Shown one piece after another: positions 1-10,147 of a DNA stretch of 64,000 bases (positions are counted from its first letter, which is position 1; each line of letters opens with the position of its first letter). The stretch spans positions 496,001-560,000 of the forward strand of contig JAHBBC010000003.1 in the NCBI GenBank assembly GCA_019915015.1, read 5' to 3'. Under the pieces are notes generated by a model. It was not told the DNA's origin. It saw only the letters and a list, made by a program, of their open reading frames with translations, and made no database searches. Position numbers and translations under genes: made by a program. Source of the DNA: Auriscalpium vulgare (taxonomy: Eukaryota; Basidiomycota; Agaricomycetes; Russulales; Auriscalpiaceae).

Positions 1-99
1 GCCTTTCGATATTTGAGCGACGCGAGGCTTCTTCGCCTTCGGCTCTGTTGCCAATGCCGCAACCCCACGCTTGGCTTTGTTGTGGATTGAAACTTGCAT
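1..99 (-). CDS. Possible 5' end of a gene running off the left edge
   Basis: On the minus strand an ATG at 99 opens a frame of 33 codons that reaches the window edge without a stop. The peptide is basic and rich in Lys, Ala and Arg, with a KAKKPR stretch that looks like a nuclear localisation signal. No family can be named from so little sequence. The start lies about 300 bp beyond the end of the NRPS-like gene. It could be a real nuclear protein cut by the edge or a chance open frame, and the left flank would decide. Confidence 0.3.
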   Translation of the reverse strand, partial: MQVSIHNKAKRGVAALATEPKAKKPRVAQISKG

Positions 100-402
100 G
101 TCAGTCCTCTGAGCGCGGCGTGAAGAGTAGGGGGGATATCAGCTAGGCCCACAGAGCAACAACGTGGTGGGAGTCTGGAAGAACTCTATGTGGCCAACGT
201 CCACTGTCCACCGAACATGCCAGCCACATTCCACGTGATGAGAAAATATTGGATGACTCAATAAAATTGAGTCAACATATTACGTCATTTGGCATACTGT
301 ACTCCTTGAGCGGCCATTCAGGTGCCATCAGGATAGGCGTTGAGTAGTACATACTCATTCTAGATACTGCAAAATCCATAGCAGTGTATGTAGATACCAT
401 CA
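100..402. other. Intergenic, 3' flank of the NRPS-like gene
   Basis: AT-richer than the neighbouring genes, with no open frame of interest. It must hold the 3' end of the NRPS-like transcript and the promoter of the possible gene at the edge. I see no recognisable motif. Confidence 0.5.
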
Positions 403-3400
403 TCAAAGAGCGCCGACGCTCTTCCAGTACCCAATGTATTCCGCCAGATGCCTCTTGTCGAGCGCTGTACTCCTCACCAGTGTAGCTGAGTCCGACTTAG
501 CCACGCATGTACCGAGTATCACACCGCCCGAGGCCATCCTGAGGAAATCATTCTCCAAGAAATCCATGATCTTGAACGCCACGTTCTTCTCCGGATCGGA
601 GCCCAGCGCGCGTACGCGCTCCAACCACTCATCGTATGGAATGAGGGGAAGAGAGCCGTCATTGCCTCCAAGTAGAGACGCCAGGTTGTCGAGGAGGCCA
701 TACCACGATTGGCGCGAGGGATTTTCCATATGATACATTGGGCGCATGCTCTTAGCGAAGAGCAGTTCAGTGATGACATCCGCTGCGCGATTGACAGGCA
801 TCCACGATAGTGACTGATGCGGTGAACGGCGTCAGCGCGGCGCCATAAAATGGACAACTGAAGATACGCACGCCTTCAATGTTGGGCACCGCGCCCAGAT
901 GCTGTGATGTGCGGACGATGAGCGGGAAGTGCTCGCTTTCGTTCCAGGCACCGGAGCCCTCGGGGCCCGTCATCTGGCCGATGCGAACGCTCGACGTGAC
1001 AAGCAGGGACTCGTTGATCGGCTGCGCAGCGCCAGCGCCGTACAGCTCGGACGCCACCTGCAGGACGCGCTCGCACACCCACTTGGCCTCTGGGTACCCG
1101 AACTCGGCGGTGGTGGCGGCATCAAGGGGTGTCTCTGGCACATAGACAGGCCCCTCAGGGTGCAGAATGGGGAAACGTCCGACCACGGCGATAGAAGACG
1201 CAAACAGGATACGCCGAGGACGACTGTCTGACGGATTGGCGGCGGCGCTCAGCAGCGACAGGCGTGTCAGATTGCATACAGCCTTCACATGTGCCTCGAA
1301 CGAGGCAACGGTGCGGTTGAAATTGACGGGCCAAGCGTTGTGAATGACGTCCGTGACGTTGGACAGCTGCAGAGCGCGGACAGAGGTGAGTGAGCTTCAT
1401 GTGCCGCGAGTCGCGGACAGGAACGGCGTACCTGGGCGAATTCGTCCTCTGGCAACCCAAAATCTGGACGACTGGTGTCCGCTTCGAAGATAGTGACCTT
1501 GCGCCAGCCGTCCTCATCAATGAAGGCACCCCGTTTCTTCATGGCATCCGCCTGGCGCTGTCGCACATGTGCTCCACCGTGTTGTGTGCGGTTTAGGCAA
1601 ATGATTTCCTTGACGGAGGGGTCGCGCACAAGGCGCGAGAGGAGCATGCAGCCAAGGCTGCCTGTCGAGCCCGTAAGAATAACGACATGCTGGTCCGATG
1701 CTTGTCGAAGCGGAACTTGTGCGCGAGCCTGTCGAGCTCTTGCGGCCTCGTCCGCATAGGAGGCTAGCTCAGCCCGATACCGCTCAACCATTTCCTCCAT
1801 AACAGCGACGCGCCGTTCGTCCTTGCTCGACTCCAGATTGGTGCGCTGCGTCCCTGTCATGACGTCGGCGATGCTCCGGTGAATTTCACTGACAGATGGG
1901 TTCTCGAAGACAAACTCGGGCGACAAATCTTCCACCTGGAAGGGAAGGCCCTTGGTCACACGCAGGCCGTTCAGAAGAGCACGGCGCAGACGGTTAGCCT
2001 GTAGGCTGTCCATCCCGGCTTCGAAGAAATCGGCTTCGTCGGCAAAGGCGGTATCCTCTTCTAGTCCGATGGTGGAAACGACGAGGGTGCGGATCCATGC
2101 CAGGAGAGCCGCGCCGCTATCGTCGCTGGGGAGAGGAAGCGGTACTGCGCGAGTCATATCTGCACGTACATAGCAGTCCTTGATCTCCTCGTCGAAAGCC
2201 GAGAAGGTCGCCTTCCGCGCGAGGCTGCCCTTGTCCGTCCGAGAAAGCGGCTTCGTATCCGCCTGCGTGAAGATGACCATGTCTCGTGGGATCTTGGCAT
2301 GTTTGTCCATGAACGAGTTGCCACGTTCCAAATAAGAGTCGAGAGATAAAAGAAGGGAGTCCTCGTCCCGCGTGCTAACAGCGAGCTCGACCAGAAGACC
2401 AAGAGAGAACTGGCCATCGCCGAACACAAGAGCCGCCTTCACGTCGGGATGCTCGGCGATCGTCGTCTCCATGTTTGTCGGCCGCACCTTCTCGCCAGTA
2501 GCCAAAACAAGGAGATCGTCAGCTCTTCCAAGAATCTTGAACTGTTTGGGATCCTCGGGATGAACTTCCAAGAGGTCTTGTACGACAAAAGGCTCTGGCC
2601 AGCCGGGCGCTCGTCCGACAAGACGATAAGTGTCACTGTTATCTTCCAATTGGGAAACCTCGAGTGCAATATCTTCACGAGGAATGAGGTAGTGCCAATC
2701 GTAGCCTGGCGGTGGGCGTTGGATCGGCGCAATGGGACCGATTTCAGTTGCTCCTGAATAGTTGGATTTGATAGTCGGGTTAATTCGAAAGGACTTGGTT
2801 CACGACGGAGACGTACCCCAGTGATTGAGGAGTCGAACACCGTTGGAAACCAGCTCCTGCCCCACGGTCTCTTTCATCGGCGCACCTCCGATAGCGATGA
2901 AGTCTAGATTCTTCAAGGCGTTGAGGCCCGCAGAGCCAGGAAGGCGAACAATATCCTCCAAAATAGAGGGGACAGAGAGCATGAATTGCGCATTTGTCAA
3001 CTCCATGTTCGTAAGAGTCGTGCGGGCAGTGGGGATGATTGAAGCTGGAGGAAGGACAAAGGGCATCCCAATGGAAAGGGACAGGAAGGGAGCAAGTAGA
3101 CCAAAACCCTGGCACGGGCGTGAGCAATGCATTGTAAACTAGTGACGCGCGAACTTACGTGATACAGAGGCAAAGTAGAAACATTGAAGCCATAGGGCTC
3201 TCGCTGCTCTGGCAAACGATGGCAGCCGCCGTAGAGGAGTAAGTATGCCTGTGCGTGGAATATAGGCTTGGGGAGCCCAGTCGTGCCGGATGAGTGAAGA
3301 ATGACCGCATCGAGGTCATCATACTTGAAGGCGGTGTACGAGGGTGGTATAGTGAGGTGGACGAGCTCGGCGTGGTCGCCGCATAGTAGATTCTCGAAGC

Positions 3401-3964
3401 TTAGCGCATCCACAAATCGAGGCGCACCACCCGGTAGATCCTTCACCAGCGGGAGGGTGTCTTTAACGGATCGGGAGACCTGTGCATTGACAAGCACGCT
3501 CGAAGGCGACGTAGCTTTGACGAGATGGGCGATAGCAACAGGTGTAAGCCTTGCAGACAGTAAGAGGACCTTTGCACGACGTCAGAACATAACGGACACA
3601 CTGCGAGGGCGGGCCTTACCGGTGTTCCAATTCGCAGCAACGCGGCCATGTAGATGAATATTCCGATGTCGCTTCCAAGGAGAATGGCAACCGGGAATGT
3701 CTTCTCGTCGCGGCTGGTCCGCCCTCGCGTCGCGCCAGAGCTGACGAGCCATGCAGATGCCCGCTCAACGGCGGCCTGAAGCTCTGCAAATGTGATCTTG
3801 CACGGCGGCGCATCTGGGCGCACTTGGAGTCCAAAGACGTGATCTGGGTTGTAACGTGAATTGAACTCTATGAGCTCAGGTAGCGAGTTGACTCCCTGCT
3901 GGGAGGGCAGCTCGTATCCGAGGTTAAGATGCGGGCGAATGAAGGTGTTGACTTGGTATGGCAT
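403..3964 (-). CDS. NRPS-like carboxylate reductase (A-T-R), cluster gene
   Basis: Adenylate-forming reductase of 1091 aa in six exons (3964-3620, 3569-3159, 3108-2817, 2753-1432, 1366-872, 813-403), which join in frame. The N-terminal adenylation domain has the A3 loop HSSGTTGLPKP, the GATEIGP block and the A8-like GRADD block. A thiolation domain follows, with the phosphopantetheine Ser in GMDSLQ. The C-terminal thioester reductase has the NAD(P)-binding TGSTGSLG and the YPEAK catalytic pair. Enzymes of this build activate a carboxylic acid as AMP ester, load it on the carrier and release it reductively as an aldehyde. There is no condensation domain. The gene is divergent from the FAD monooxygenase and near the PKS, which suggests (inference) that its substrate is the aryl acid made by that PKS, as in the StbA/StbB pair of Stachybotrys. 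It is not a canonical aminoadipate reductase, which carries an extra N-terminal region. Confidence 0.92.
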
Positions 3965-4031
3965 CCTAGGCGACCGGGAAGAGGGGACGGAGATCGAGGA
4001 TGTTTGCAGAGGTGGAAGTAGGGGCGTTAAA

Positions 4032-4038
4032 CTTTATA
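4032..4038 (-). promoter_or_regulatory. TATA box of the NRPS-like reductase
   Basis: The minus-strand sequence reads CTATAAAG, about 70 bp before the ATG at 3964. This is the usual distance for a fungal TATA element plus a short leader. Confidence 0.55.
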
Positions 4039-4745
4039 GCCCTATGCTGCCGTAGCGTTCATGAGAACCGGAATCACATCCTCCCGGACAAACGAATGGG
4101 TTAAAACAGCGAGCGGAGCGCGCCAGCAGTAGCAGATGGGAAAGGTGCGGGCTTGAAGTGACCGAAAGGTGCAACGCAGTCGATACCATTACCCGACCGG
4201 TCGAGCGCGCGGTAATGTGAAACTCCAGCGCCAACATACCCAAAACGCCCACCCTATTGGTCCACTCAAAGCCAGGTTATCAGCGAAAAGGAAACTGCGG
4301 TGGCGAAGTTTGAGAACCGTCGGCGCGCAGTGGGGGCATGGCTTCGGAGTTGTATCACTTATGTCAGAACGTCACACGCCCACCCGTCCTCCCCCTTGGC
4401 TGCCGCACTCCATCCTTAGCTGCTCCTCAGCTCTTCGAGTACAGGACGTGGCGACGCAACTTGGAGTTGACGATGTGCTGCCAAGCGGGCGCATTGTTGA
4501 CGACCTAGGTTCAGTGACGAGGACCCGCTTCCCGCGGTGTTTTGTTCTCCGTGCTACTTAGTAGTTTTGGATATGTCCTCCCCATCTCCGTGCACCTTGC
4601 CGGCTTTTGATCTTTGCGGCTCCCGTATCGGCGTACAGAGTGGCGCCAGCGTCTCGTGGAAACGGTCTGTATCCGCATATCCCCTCGAGGACACCTGGCA
4701 TAGGTCTAGATGAATACTCGGCCCCCCTCATTCTGTCGACGGCGT

Positions 4746-4756
4746 CTTATAAAAGG
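4746..4756 (+). promoter_or_regulatory. TATA box of the FAD monooxygenase
   Basis: CTTATAAAAGG lies 66 bp before the ATG at 4822. The same 11 bases occur upstream of the PKS. Confidence 0.65.
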
Positions 4757-4821
4757 AACAGACCGTCGCTTCCCGCACTTGCAGCTTTCTACTATTACAC
4801 ATCAGCTACGCTACTACCATC

Positions 4822-7271
4822 ATGCAAGACGAAACACACGATGTCATCATTGTCGGCGCAGGTAAGTCGCGAATGCAAACTTGGGGAGCTTGCACAGTGC
4901 TGACATGTCGCGGACAGGCCCCGCCGGTCTCATGTCAGCGGTGACTCTCGCGAGGATGGGCATACGACCTCTTGTCGTTGATGCCACAGACTATGCCGAT
5001 CACCAGTATGGTCGGTCCGACGCGTTCCACTGCAGGGCGATGGAGGTTATGGAGGTATGGCTGCATCTGACGTTGCCCTCGCGTCTTGCCAATGACGACC
5101 TCCAATAGAGCTTGGGTGCGCCGATGGAACAACTGAAGCACATGGGCAGGAAACTCTATGGACGTTCGTTCTGGGAGATCTCCGGCGGTAAGGGCAAACG
5201 AACCGGGTTCGCTCGATTCTACCCCGAGTTCCTCGACCTCGATGAGGACTACGCTTTGTGCGTCCGACAAGGGCTCATAGAACAAGTCCTAATTCACGAT
5301 GCGGAGCGACACGATGACAGCTTCGAAGTGCAGTGGGGTTGGCAATTCGTGACGATGGACCTTCCCCCTGAGGGCGATGCAGAGGGCGTCAGCAAGGTCA
5401 CCATCCAGAACGTCGGCACAGGCGAAGAGCGCGTCGTGCGCGCCAAATATGTGCTGGCGTGCGACGGCGCCAGATCCGCTGTCAGGCGTTGGGCGGCGCC
5501 CCACGGTGTCAAGCTTCTGGGAGAGGCGTTGCCTGTGACTTGGTGTGTCTTGGACGCTGTTGGCCTGAAGAGCGACTTTCCAGATCTCGAACGCCTCTCG
5601 TAAGCTCTTCTTTCCTTCCCCGCTAGGCTCCTCCCGATGCCGTGTCCTTCATCAGTGTCATCCGGTCCGAGCAGGGCATCGTCCTCATTATCCCCCGCGA
5701 GCCCATCAACGGCAAGCCCGCCGCTCGATTCGACATTCAACTCGAGAAATCTAGGCATGAGGCAACAGAAGAGGAGGCGACCAAGATGATTAAGGCCATC
5801 TTCGCGCCGTTCAAGCTCGAGTGGGATGAAGTCAATTGGTGGTCTTCCTACGACGGTGTGTCAAGGTCTTTTTCGGGGTTCCTCTTCTTGCCTCTGACGT
5901 ATCATCTTCGGGTCAGTCGGCCAACGCCTCATCAACAATTACACTGTTCAGGAGCGGGTTTTCTTCCTTGGCGATGCGTGCCACACGCACAGCCCTCGAG
6001 GTGCGTTTAGTTTGTCCGTCTGACGTATGCTGCATTGACCTACAATGCGCCTTTTTTCACGATAGCGGGCCTTGGTCTCAACACCGCCGTTCTTGAGGCG
6101 CACAACCTCGGGTGGAAGCTCGGACTGGTTTTGAACGGCTTGGCGAAGCCTGGCGTCCTTTCGACCTACGCCTCCGAGCGATTTGAGGTTGCACGCTACC
6201 TGATTGAGATGGATCGCAAGCTAGTTCAATTGTACGCCGGACTGGAGAAGCAGACTATGGAAGACTTCTCATCGGAGGAGGCGGGCGAATGGTTGGAACG
6301 CCTTCGACTCTTCCAAGCGGCCAACTATGCCGTGCGTGCTTTCTTGCATTCCATGTCTGTTTGACTCAAAAATCGCCTTCTTCTAGTACCAAGCAGGTGC
6401 ATCTATCGTGTACGAGCCGAGCGTCCTCGTGTCCACGCCGTCCAACGAGGTAGACCCGTTCACCATAGGAAAGCCTGGAGTCCCAGTTGGTTCGCGCACT
6501 CGCCCAGCCAAGGTCACACGGGTCTCGGATACCATCCCTGTGTCTATCCAGCCTCGTTTCGACGGCCGCTTCACCATCTATGTTCTCGTTGGTGACCTCG
6601 AGAAGCCCGGCGCCCTCGATCGGCTGCTTGATCTGGACGCCTACATCCAGGAAGGCAATGGCTCGATCTTCGATCGGTACGGGCGCGAGATCGATGTTTA
6701 CAGCAAGCCCGTCTCGGAGCGCATGCAGCTGCTCCTTACTCCACAGCATGAGAATCGCACTGCGAACTCGGCCAATGGCAATGAGCAGCTCAACGGGGAC
6801 GCCGTCAACGCACCGAAGACCAAGGCAGTTGTTCCGGTCGGCAGGCGGTTGTACACCTACGACTACGACGATATTCCGCAGATCACCGGAGAGCACGCAT
6901 CGGCGCCCCATTCCCTCTTCCGCACATCTGTCGTCACCACCACTCCCGCCACCCACAAGTTCGTTCTCAACGATATTATGGATCGCACGTACCCGCACGC
7001 AGGGTCCACCGGCTCTGCTGCCAAGTCGCGCATCTTCCACCCCGCGCACTTCTACTGCGATGATATCGCTACGCTGTCTCCGTACCGTCAGTCCGCGCCG
7101 GAGGCCGGCGCGGTGTTCGAGAACCAGCTGCACGCCAAGTGGGCTGTGGACACGGATGTCGGCGCGATCATCATCGCGCGTCCGGATGGTCACGTCGGCA
7201 TGCGGACCGCAGGATACGGCCGTGAGCAATGGGCGGCGGTGGAGCAGTATTTCGCGGAGTTCTTGGTCTGA
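4822..7271 (+). CDS. FAD-dependent aromatic monooxygenase (phenol 2-monooxygenase type)
   Basis: Class A flavoprotein hydroxylase of 700 aa in seven exons (4822-4861, 4918-5054, 5109-5599, 5656-5855, 5917-6000, 6066-6331, 6387-7271), in frame throughout. The Rossmann FAD motif GAGPAG is at residues 13-18 and is split by the first intron. The second FAD motif reads FFLGDACHTHSPRAG in the middle of the protein and is followed by GLNTAVLEAHNLGWKL. The last 200 residues match the thioredoxin-like C-terminal domain of phenol hydroxylases. Such enzymes add a hydroxyl next to a phenol with NAD(P)H and O2, sometimes with loss of a carboxyl group. Its place between the reductase and the PKS marks it as a tailoring enzyme for the phenolic product (inference). 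The short first exon of 13 codons fixes the start at 4822. Confidence 0.93.
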
Positions 7272-7867
7272 ATCACAACTTGGTTTGTAATTGATAGAGT
7301 ACTTTCGCTCGTCAATGAGTGTATGTTGTACGTATGGGATGCTTTGTTGTCTGGCGTTGCGTTGTGAAATTTGGCGAAAGCCAAGACGAAGAGAACTTGA
7401 AATTTCATCGAATATGGATGTCGTTTCGCTTGCGAGTGGCCAGCACGGCGCGGGCACGGCGCGGCCGCAGGCAAATGCGCAATCCACTTCGCAATCCACC
7501 TTCCCCTCCGCTCGGCGCTGCGGCGTACGCACGACGACTGCCCTCCACCGTGCGAGTGCGGCCTGAAGCTGAAGCGCGGACAATCGGCCGCACATGCTAC
7601 ATAGAATGGCGCTGTGATCGATGCGCCGCGATGCGTACTGGGCAAGCAGTGGGTCGCTACGGACTTGGACTGGGGCTATCCACATCGTATGTCCATGGGT
7701 GCATACGCTTCCAGGGTCCCCCTTGCTGTCCGTCACGACTTCATACCCTCCACTCTTCATCCCGACGTACCAGATCTTTTCGTTGTATAAAGTGCTCGTC
7801 GCCTGAGTCAGTTCCCATTCACATTCCCGCATCGCATCGCCAACGCATACATACCCAATCCAACACC
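7272..7867. promoter_or_regulatory. Intergenic, promoter of the SDR gene
   Basis: About 600 bp between the monooxygenase stop and the SDR start. A TATA-like TATAAA lies at 7786-7791, roughly 80 bp before the SDR ATG. Open frames here are GC-rich chance frames. Confidence 0.5.
7786..7791 (+). promoter_or_regulatory. TATA box of the SDR gene
   Basis: TGTATAAAG context about 80 bp before the ATG at 7868. Confidence 0.5.
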
Positions 7868-8731
7868 ATGTCCGCACTCGCACTCGCCGGAAAGGTCGCC
7901 ATCGTCACGGGCTCCTCGCGCTCTATTGGAGCTTCTATTGCCCGGAGACTCGCCTCGGATGGGGCTAGCGTCGTTGTCAACTATGTCAACGATGCTACCG
8001 CAGCAGAGAGCGTCGTCTCCGCAATCCATGCAGAGGGGACGGGCAAGGCGGTATCTGTCAAGGCCGACGTGTCGACTGTGGACGGTGCCAAGTCCTTGCT
8101 CGACCAATCGATCGGAGCATTCGGCAAGCTCGATATCCTCGTTCTCAACGCGGGCATCATGGGCAGCAAAGTACTCGCTGATGTCGACGAGGCGTTCTAC
8201 GATTCCCATTTCAACATCAACGTGAAGGGCCCTCTGTTCCTTACGAAGCTTGCCGCGCCCTTGATCCCCCCAGGTGCGTGAAGTTGAGTTCACGTTTATC
8301 GCGTGCTGATCAAGGTCATGTAGGGGGACGTATCGTCTTTCTGTCGACGTCGTTGGCCCGGGCCTCAACCGTCCTTCCAAATGCCCTCGTCTACGTGGCT
8401 TCGAAGGGTGCAGTGGAGCAGATGGCGCGCGTGCTGGCGAAGGAACTCGGGGCGCGCGGTGTCACGGTTAACACCGTTTCCCCAGGCCCCACCGACACGG
8501 ACCTATTCCGCGCTGGAAAGTCAGAGCAGCAAATTCAATTCATCGCAAACCTTGCGCCCGCGAAGCGCCTCGGGAAACCGGAGGAGATTGGCCCCGTCGT
8601 TGCGTTCCTCGCGTCTGAGGGTGCTTCGTGGGTCAATGGGCAGAACATTCTGGTCAACGGCGTAAGTCGTCCACATGGTTGACGCGACCAGCACGCGCTC
8701 ATTGACTTTCATTCAGGGTTTTGTTGTCTAA
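7868..8731 (+). CDS. Short-chain dehydrogenase/reductase (3-oxoacyl-ACP reductase-like)
   Basis: Classical SDR of 252 aa in three exons (7868-8273, 8324-8661, 8717-8731); the last exon codes only for GFVV and the stop. It shows the N-terminal cofactor loop TGSSRSIG, the NAG motif in LNAGIMG, the catalytic Ser in FLSTS and the YVASK pair, then the SPGPTDTD region. The usual middle Gly of TGxxxGxG is Ser here, which some active SDRs tolerate. NAD(P)H-dependent reduction of a ketone or aldehyde, or the reverse, is expected. It lies head-to-tail between monooxygenase and PKS, so a role on the cluster product is likely but not shown. Confidence 0.92.
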
Positions 8732-10147
8732 ATACGCATGGGGTGGAGTCGGCCTTGCAGATGATGCGAAGAGGGCGGCTACGGGTTGCCGTGAGTAGAG
8801 ACGAACGCCGATGTACAATATCATAGAATCAGGAGGCGTCAGACAGCTAACTGCGCATTGACGCTCTACGGCCGCAAGCCGCACGATGCACGTCGCGAGG
8901 AGCATCCCCAGATAGTATGTGTAGCGTCTAGGCAGCAAACGCTTACGCCCAACTAGTGTGCACGCCGGGGCTACCGCGCGGTGCCAGACCTTGAATGCGT
9001 CAGCGCTGTGCGGCGTCTGGGATGCCGGGGTATGCTTCTGGATATTAGTCTGCACTTGCATCCTATCAGCCAGGGGCACTGTGCGACAGATTAGCGCATT
9101 GTATCACCCTCAAGCGGACACCGCGAAGCCAAGTGGGGAGAGCGCCGGGTGGCTGTTTGAATTTGAGACACAGCTGAAGCGCACTGTGTCGTTCCTGGAG
9201 ATGACAGACAGACGACAAGAGCGCCGTCACCGCCTGAGGGGCCATCGAGCAGACAGCGTGGACCAGCGGGGAACAGTAAAGGGAAGAGCAGAACAAGTTG
9301 CGAGTCGGAACGCGGCCATGCCTGGCCATGTCGCGCGGCAGCTGGGCGGTGTCAGCGGGGCGCGGTGTTCGACCCTTGTCGGGGTCCCATGTTCCGCCGA
9401 ACACCGCGAGCGCCCCCAGGTGATCTCCGAGAACGGGCTACGTTCTGCCAGCCATCTCTGCTGATTGACCTCTGCCGGCCCAGATCGACACGCTCTCTGA
9501 CGGCTTTTCGACCTACAATGGGCATCGGCGCTGCGCGCGCTCTCCCAATCGCCACCTGTTCATACCGGGATATGGGAATCGTCGGTACGTTCAAAGATCC
9601 TGGGCCCTTGTCTCAACATGTATGCTCTCTCTACGCTTTCGGACGTTGCTGTGGGTCTTCTTTCCAGTCTCAGGATCGCTACTCTATTTTGCGATCCCTG
9701 AGGTCGGCTGTCTTGGTCTTCTCGCGCTGCCAGCAATTCTGGACTATCTCCATACTTTCTGGGCGTGCAGGGCAGCGCTTTCATCTCGGCCTCCGGTGCT
9801 CAGTGTTCCGTTGACGCTCTTGCGCGCGGGCAAATTTACAGCGGCTGCGTGCCCATCGGAATTTTGTTCGGAAGGGCTTTGGCTGGGCAGCCTCGGAGCG
9901 GCGATGGTGGGTTGCGCGGGCTCCCTTCAGGGAACTGCCCATCCAGTTCGGTCTTTGCTATGTCGGGGTAAGCGACAGTCTCCGGGCTTTGTTGCCGGAC
10001 TTTTGTGTCCGATCTGTAAAGTGCGCTCGTCTGCAGAATGGTGCTAATGCGGCAACTTATAAAAGGATGCAAGTTCAAACAGCGTTCTCAACAGTCTCTC
10101 ACCCTGCCCCGAACGCACGCACTCAGCGCGCTCTCTCCATCTCCGCC
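8732..10147. other. Long 5' region of the PKS gene
   Basis: 1.4 kb with no family-level match in any frame. A hydrophobic frame at 9622-10047 lacks a conserved block and I do not call it. The region must hold the 3' end of the SDR gene and the PKS promoter, with a TATA box 82 bp before the PKS start. Confidence 0.5.
10056..10066 (+). promoter_or_regulatory. TATA box of the PKS
   Basis: CTTATAAAAGG, identical over 11 bases to the element before the FAD monooxygenase, 82 bp before the ATG at 10148. Confidence 0.65.

Larger units (their letters stand above)
3965..4821. promoter_or_regulatory. Bidirectional promoter between NRPS-like reductase and FAD monooxygenase
   Basis: 857 bp without a credible coding frame separate two divergent start codons. 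A TATA box sits 60-80 bp from each ATG, so shared control of the two genes is likely (inference). I cannot name a transcription-factor site with confidence. Confidence 0.7.

Noticed and set aside
6366..7883. 505-codon open frame on the minus strand opposite the monooxygenase and its 3' flank
   Set aside because: It is antisense to exons with clear flavoprotein motifs, runs through their introns, and shows no family signal; a GC-driven shadow.
9622..10047. Hydrophobic 141-codon plus-strand frame before the PKS
   Set aside because: No recognisable family, no leader or intron evidence, and it ends in the PKS core promoter; probably chance.
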